Origin: CAYOZN01 sp964408455
GTDB lineage: Bacteria; Planctomycetota; Phycisphaerae; UBA1845; UTPLA1
Assembly (NCBI GenBank): GCA_964408455.1
Contig: CAYOZN010000001.1
Span: 310,001 to 374,000 of the forward strand
Reading direction: 5' to 3'
DNA length: 64,000 nucleotides
Below are positions 61,501 to 64,000 of the stretch, one piece after another; position 1 is the stretch's first letter; each line of letters starts with the position of its first letter. Under the pieces are notes generated by a model. That model was not told the origin of the DNA. It did not search any database and saw only the letters and a program-made list of their open reading frames with translations. Position numbers and translations under genes: made by a program.

Positions 61501-62055
61501 CACGCCGGTCGTCGGCCCGACGGCCGGCCCGGTGCCTTCAAAGCACAATGCATTCGCCCGTCCATAGCGGAACAGATCGACGAAGTCCGGATGGCTGGTC
61601 GGGCACTCGCCGTCGGCCAGGAATACCACGCTGCTCATCAGCGCCACGGCATTGCCGATTGAATTCAGGTTGTTGTCCGTTCCCTCGGTCGCCATCTGGT
61701 CGGCCGGCGGCAACGGCGGCAGTGAGAATGCTTGTGTCAGTCCGCCGCGCGTAAGGACCGGCACGATGAGGCGATATTGCCCGGGATCAATCGTCCCCGA
61801 TAGCGGCAGCGTGTCCCAAACCGGCGTGGCCGGCGTCGTGGCCCCGCCGATGTCGTCGAACATCAACAGCGACCAGCCGGTCAGGTCGACCGTCGTGGTG
61901 CCCTTGTTGAAGAGCTCGACGAAGTCACGGTCGTAGGTGTCGCCGGCGAGTCCGCCATTACCATTTGCCTGGCTGATGACCACCTGGCCATTTGCGGCCA
62001 ACGAGACCGCTGAGATCGTTAACAATGAAGCCCAAAGGACGCGTACGCTTCTCAT
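58597..62055 (-). CDS. Large secreted protein: lamin-tail domain, repeated modules, P-domain, dockerin-like end
   Basis: 1152 residues from the ATG at 62055, which has a strong AGGAGGT seven bases upstream. A signal peptide ends near LAANGQ. A lamin-tail-like domain starts VVISQANGNGGLAGDTYDRD. Four modules of about 125 residues then begin with NDSCFDAIPL, NDDPCGAIAIPL, NDLCTGAVDLN and NDEPCGAISV; each has a GVWY or GGWY motif and an N.Y..L segment. A proprotein convertase P-domain (about 900-1080) includes VLIDINHARVGDLIITVTGP. The end has two dockerin-like loops (GDLDGDGDYNGLDIQPFVDC, LSGNGTPGIEDVELFVDLLI). An extracellular role is likely; no catalytic domain is visible. Confidence 0.85.
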   Translation of the reverse strand: MRSVRVLWASLLTISAVSLAANGQVVISQANGNGGLAGDTYDRDFVELFNKGTTTVDLTGWSLLMFDDIGGATTPATPVWDTLPLSGTIDPGQYRLIVPVLTRGGLTQAFSLPPLPPADQMATEGTDNNLNSIGNAVALMSSVVFLADGECPTSHPDFVDLFRYGRANALCFEGTGPAVGPTTGVRAAIRLDDGCVDTNDSAADIVTGQFPNPRNASTNAFVSSTVFPISVTNGFAELVTLTVTRGLSPCNPLPAGNLSAVSADLTAFGLSNNETLFDDGAHGDGGADDGIYGITFVVAADQATGRYDIPVVATGNAGVMVLDSEAILRVFPTPATNDSCFDAIPLSGTGPVLYSDILNTTQALPDQDAGTCNGDAEVKYSIWFSYTHPTGGAIRVEETSSEDVVASIHTDCAGVSIACQRAESGAFIPMEAGVPLLIQIGQETGALEAPQVPLELSIHYEPAPVNDDPCGAIAIPLDAPFHTTPNAAATAPLEPGLNISCDQGTNPPEARRGVWYTISTTDAGLLVFTEGSANFSVVSALLAESCAGPFTEVACDSESSGGGAVFLDANTSYFVLVSLSTFSVVPFEPYDITFEFFPAPANDLCTGAVDLNVTGVPYSETVINAFAAGGDPGVPTSTTSGFNACNATLGTRPNGVWYKYTAAPDADGMLWVAESTANDVFYNVFTGGEDCTAGLTADQCYGQFTNDDIFIRLVPNTTYYILMGMQSTSASAIGDYQVSFTPIETPVNDEPCGAISVSETPFNFVPPGPAYHEDVDVSCNYEIPAQFTTGYGGWYHFNLPTDRLLRADERQTDVCVFGLFTGPDCNNLTEIDCKMGSNGDLFGLNAAWFNLQANTDYWLLIGRISNSQPFGFFDIQIDLFDAPGACCEGSDCTIDTAIHCGGQFTSFATCAETPQYENLAPQAIPDASTANGAGVITSTIDVADVGLVTDLKVLIDINHARVGDLIITVTGPTGAQQDLIRRIDDQDGGCPAFNVQGRLTDLGGVYIFDDQGYDPYGPTMPAAAKYFDFTGLVVPSGHYQPTTCNDVLVSLNQGFFATPTNGTWTLEVRDEDVGSTGTLNRWGLIINYGADPTCSCAGDLDGDGDYNGLDIQPFVDCVIDGIGEACECADLSGNGTPGIEDVELFVDLLIDG

Positions 62056-62381
62056 CTTTGCTACCTCCTGATGGCTCGAAGACTTTCTACTCAGGGCTGA
62101 GGGCTCGTGGCGTTCCACACGTTGACGCCACGCATCGGAATGGTCCCCGGCTCGACTCTCGTCACGCGGAGGCCGGCGGTCGCGATCGCACCGCCAAAAG
62201 GCCTCCGGGCTTCGACAGGCCCACCAGCATACCGCTTCGGGCCGCGGGGCAGCAAGGGATTCACAGGCCGAAAGGGGGGCAAGAAAACTCGCAAAGTTAG
62301 TGGGATTGACGTAACCTGATGTCGCAGCCCCTGCTACGGGCGCGGGGCGAGCCGGCCGAACCGAAGTTCATGAGGTGAACC
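62056..62381. other. Divergent intergenic region, no gene seen
   Basis: 326 bases between the starts of the large secreted protein gene (minus) and the TlpA-like gene (plus). It carries the AGGAGGT ribosome site of the former and GAGGTGA for the latter (62371-62377). A TTGACG at 62306-62311 could be part of a promoter, but no -10 at proper spacing is seen. Minus-strand frames through the region lack protein character. Confidence 0.5.
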
Positions 62382-63665
62382 ATGGTCCATCTTGCCCCTC
62401 TTGCGGCAGGCGCGATCGTCGTCGTCGGTTTGTTCGCCGCCGGGCCATCCAGCACGGAAGTCGCCGAACGCTCCGCGCAAGAGTTGCGGGACCTGAAGAC
62501 GTTGTCCTTCTCGGCGAGGGCGCGCGTCGAAGGCTCGCAATTGGTCTGGGGAGAGGACAAGCCACGCACCGTCAAACTCGAGCAGGAGTTTCGCGTGGCC
62601 ATGGCCGACGGATCGCGCTTCCGCGTCGATGTCATCGGCCCGGCGAAGAAGCCCATCCGCACCATCCTCTGCGACGGCACCGACATCGTCGAATGGGAAG
62701 CGGGAGAGAATGTCTGGACGAAGTACCCCATTCCGTCGCGCAGCCCGAACTACTACTGCGGCAATCTTTATCTCGGCGAAATCGAGATCACCGGCCTGCG
62801 CGTGTGGCAATTCATGGAGTCGTGGGTCGATGAGGGCAGCAAGAACGCGACGACCACGCAGGAGATCATGAGCCATCCGCTCATCAAGCCCGGCGAGAGC
62901 CATCAGGTCGACGGGCGCGACTGCATCGTGTTCGAGGCGACGGAGCGTACCCTTGGCTTCGTCATCACGAACACGGCCCGCTGGTTTTTCGACGCGGAGA
63001 CGTTTCTGCCCATGGGCAACATGGAGCGGCGCGGCACCATCGGCGCCGTGACCGGCAGCAGCGAGTACGAAGTCACCTTTTCCAACATGCGCCCGAATGC
63101 CGATTTGCCGGCCGATACGTTTGAATTCCATCCGCCGGATGGCGCACGACTGATCCCGCCGGGCGACGAGCGTTTCAAGAAGCGCGCGGCGGCCGCCACC
63201 AGCGAAGACCTGGACGCACTCGTCGGCAAGCCCGCCCCGCGCGTGTCACTGCCCGACGTTCGCGGAGAGACGGTGGATGTCTCCAGCTTCGCGGGAAAGC
63301 AGCCGGTCCTGCTGGTCTTCTGGGCGACCTGGTGCTTTCCCTGCATGCAGGAGATGCCCGTCCTCGAAAAGCTGCACGCCGATCTCGCGCCCCACGGCCT
63401 GAAGCTGATCGCCGTCAGCGTGGACCGCAGCCGCGAGACACTCGACGCCTTCCTGAAGGACCGACAGCTCGCCTTCCCGGTGCTGCGCGACCCGTCGACG
63501 AAGGCGCGGGCGGCCTTCGGGGCAAGGGGCGTGCCGCTGACTATCCTGATCGATAAGAATGGCAAAGTCGTGCGCTCCTGGCTCGGCTGGCGCGGCCGGC
63601 AGGAAGTAGGCGAGATCCGTGCCGAACTGAAAAGGCTTGGAGTGGAAGTGCCATTGCGTGACTGA
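62382..63665 (+). CDS. TlpA-type thioredoxin with N-terminal DUF2092-like domain
   Basis: 427 residues from the ATG at 62382, with GAGGTGA just upstream. A hydrophobic N-terminus (about 5-20) serves as signal or anchor. Residues about 30-245 resemble a LolA/DUF2092-like beta barrel (LRDLKTLSFSARARVEG, EFRVAMADGSRFRVDVIGPA, ADLPADTFEFHPPDGARLIP). The C-terminal TlpA/ResA domain has LVFWATWCFPC (Cys318-x-x-Cys321), IAVSVDRSRETLDAFLKDR and GVPLTILIDKNGKVV. It should act as a thiol reductase in the periplasm. The stop overlaps the start of the next gene by eight bases. Confidence 0.85.
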   Translation: MVHLAPLAAGAIVVVGLFAAGPSSTEVAERSAQELRDLKTLSFSARARVEGSQLVWGEDKPRTVKLEQEFRVAMADGSRFRVDVIGPAKKPIRTILCDGTDIVEWEAGENVWTKYPIPSRSPNYYCGNLYLGEIEITGLRVWQFMESWVDEGSKNATTTQEIMSHPLIKPGESHQVDGRDCIVFEATERTLGFVITNTARWFFDAETFLPMGNMERRGTIGAVTGSSEYEVTFSNMRPNADLPADTFEFHPPDGARLIPPGDERFKKRAAAATSEDLDALVGKPAPRVSLPDVRGETVDVSSFAGKQPVLLVFWATWCFPCMQEMPVLEKLHADLAPHGLKLIAVSVDRSRETLDAFLKDRQLAFPVLRDPSTKARAAFGARGVPLTILIDKNGKVVRSWLGWRGRQEVGEIRAELKRLGVEVPLRD

Positions 63666-64000
63666 TGCACATGACTCACCGCTGCCATCGCACGACGCAG
63701 TTCGCCCGCGAAGGGCTCGACGATTCGCCGTCGCGGGCGCATCGCTGATTGTCCTCGTCCTGCTCATACTCACCCTGAGCTGGCCACGCTGGGGCTGGCG
63801 CGTCGCGGCCCTGGGCGAGTCGCCGCTGACCGGTCCGTGGCGCCTGCCCGACCAGCCAATCACCGTGCTGACGTGGAACATCCGGTTCGGCGAGCGCCTC
63901 GACGAAGCGTTGGAATTGATCCGAGACATCAAGCCCGATGTTCTCTGCCTACAGGAAATCAAGCCCGCGCAGGTGGGGCGCATCGAACGCGAACTGGACA
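63658..64000 (+). CDS. Endonuclease/exonuclease/phosphatase family protein, N-terminal part
   Basis: Frame open from the GTG at 63658 to the window edge (114 codons). The start overlaps the end of the TlpA-like gene. An Arg-rich cytosolic head precedes a membrane helix (ASLIVLVLLILTLSW). The EEP domain begins ITVLTWNIRFGERLDEALEL, then IRDIKPDVLCLQEIKP, which contains the metal-binding Asn (WNIR) and Glu (QEIK). The family covers phosphodiesterases from DNase I to sphingomyelinases. The rest lies outside the window. Confidence 0.85.
   Translation, partial: MTDAHDSPLPSHDAVRPRRARRFAVAGASLIVLVLLILTLSWPRWGWRVAALGESPLTGPWRLPDQPITVLTWNIRFGERLDEALELIRDIKPDVLCLQEIKPAQVGRIERELD

Noticed and set aside
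62334..63131. 265-codon minus-strand frame opposite the TlpA-like gene
   Set aside because: It is antisense to a gene with clear domains, and its composition is that of a reverse-strand shadow.

Overview
The window is about 64 kb of G+C-rich bacterial chromosome, tightly packed with genes on both strands. The gene content points to a planctomycete, most likely a Phycisphaerae-like lineage. The clues are several membrane proteins ending in CxxCGYDLR/CPECG zinc ribbons, large secreted proteins closing with a dockerin-like module (GDLDGDGDYNGLD...FVDCV), a YXWGXW-repeat secreted protein, an Uma2 protein, and many intergenic palindromes. This assignment is inference; no rRNA, tRNA or CRISPR array is visible.

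Left part (1-19.6 kb): the 3' end of purH; a CBM9-like gene; an Uma2 nuclease gene; a three-gene MacAB-type export operon (adaptor, ATPase, permease; minus strand); a lipoprotein hydrolase; mutS; an aminotransferase; a small lipoprotein flanked by intergenic repeats; a nucleotidyltransferase toxin-like gene with a small partner; mdh; a VapBC pair whose toxin gene carries an in-frame TGA; an S41 peptidase; and an EamA transporter overlapping a sirtuin gene.

Middle part (19.6-29.8 kb): a nucleotide-sugar cluster on the minus strand (UDP-glucose dehydrogenase, UDP-glucuronate epimerase-like, gmd, fcl) diverges from a carbamoyltransferase - SxtJ - DUF5989 trio on the plus strand. Together they suggest synthesis and carbamoylation of a cell-surface glycan or secreted metabolite. 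A PTS-IIA-like regulator and zinc-ribbon membrane proteins follow.

29.8-47.5 kb: a YXWGXW protein with a 63-residue tandem repeat tail; an FG-GAP/dockerin protein; rnd; AMP nucleosidase; a fibronectin-like protein; a 21-bp minisatellite; a large single-chain restriction-modification protein (Mrr-like nuclease fused to a SPPF-type DNA methyltransferase) with lower G+C than its surroundings; thrC-dapB; and a large sialidase-like/pseudopilin-like chimera.

47.5-64 kb: a Xaa-Pro peptidase, a GGDEF cyclase pair, a PBP4-type carboxypeptidase, an amidohydrolase, an O-methyltransferase, a thioredoxin, and a short gene at 55707-55928 missed by ordinary ORF calling. That gene encodes a SelW/Rdx-type protein whose CxxC motif is CxxU, with UGA in frame and a strong hairpin directly downstream: a probable selenoprotein. 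It is followed by an iodotyrosine-deiodinase-like nitroreductase, a BON protein, a DUF3750 lipoprotein, an 1152-residue secreted P-domain protein, a TlpA-type thioredoxin and the start of an endonuclease/exonuclease/phosphatase gene.
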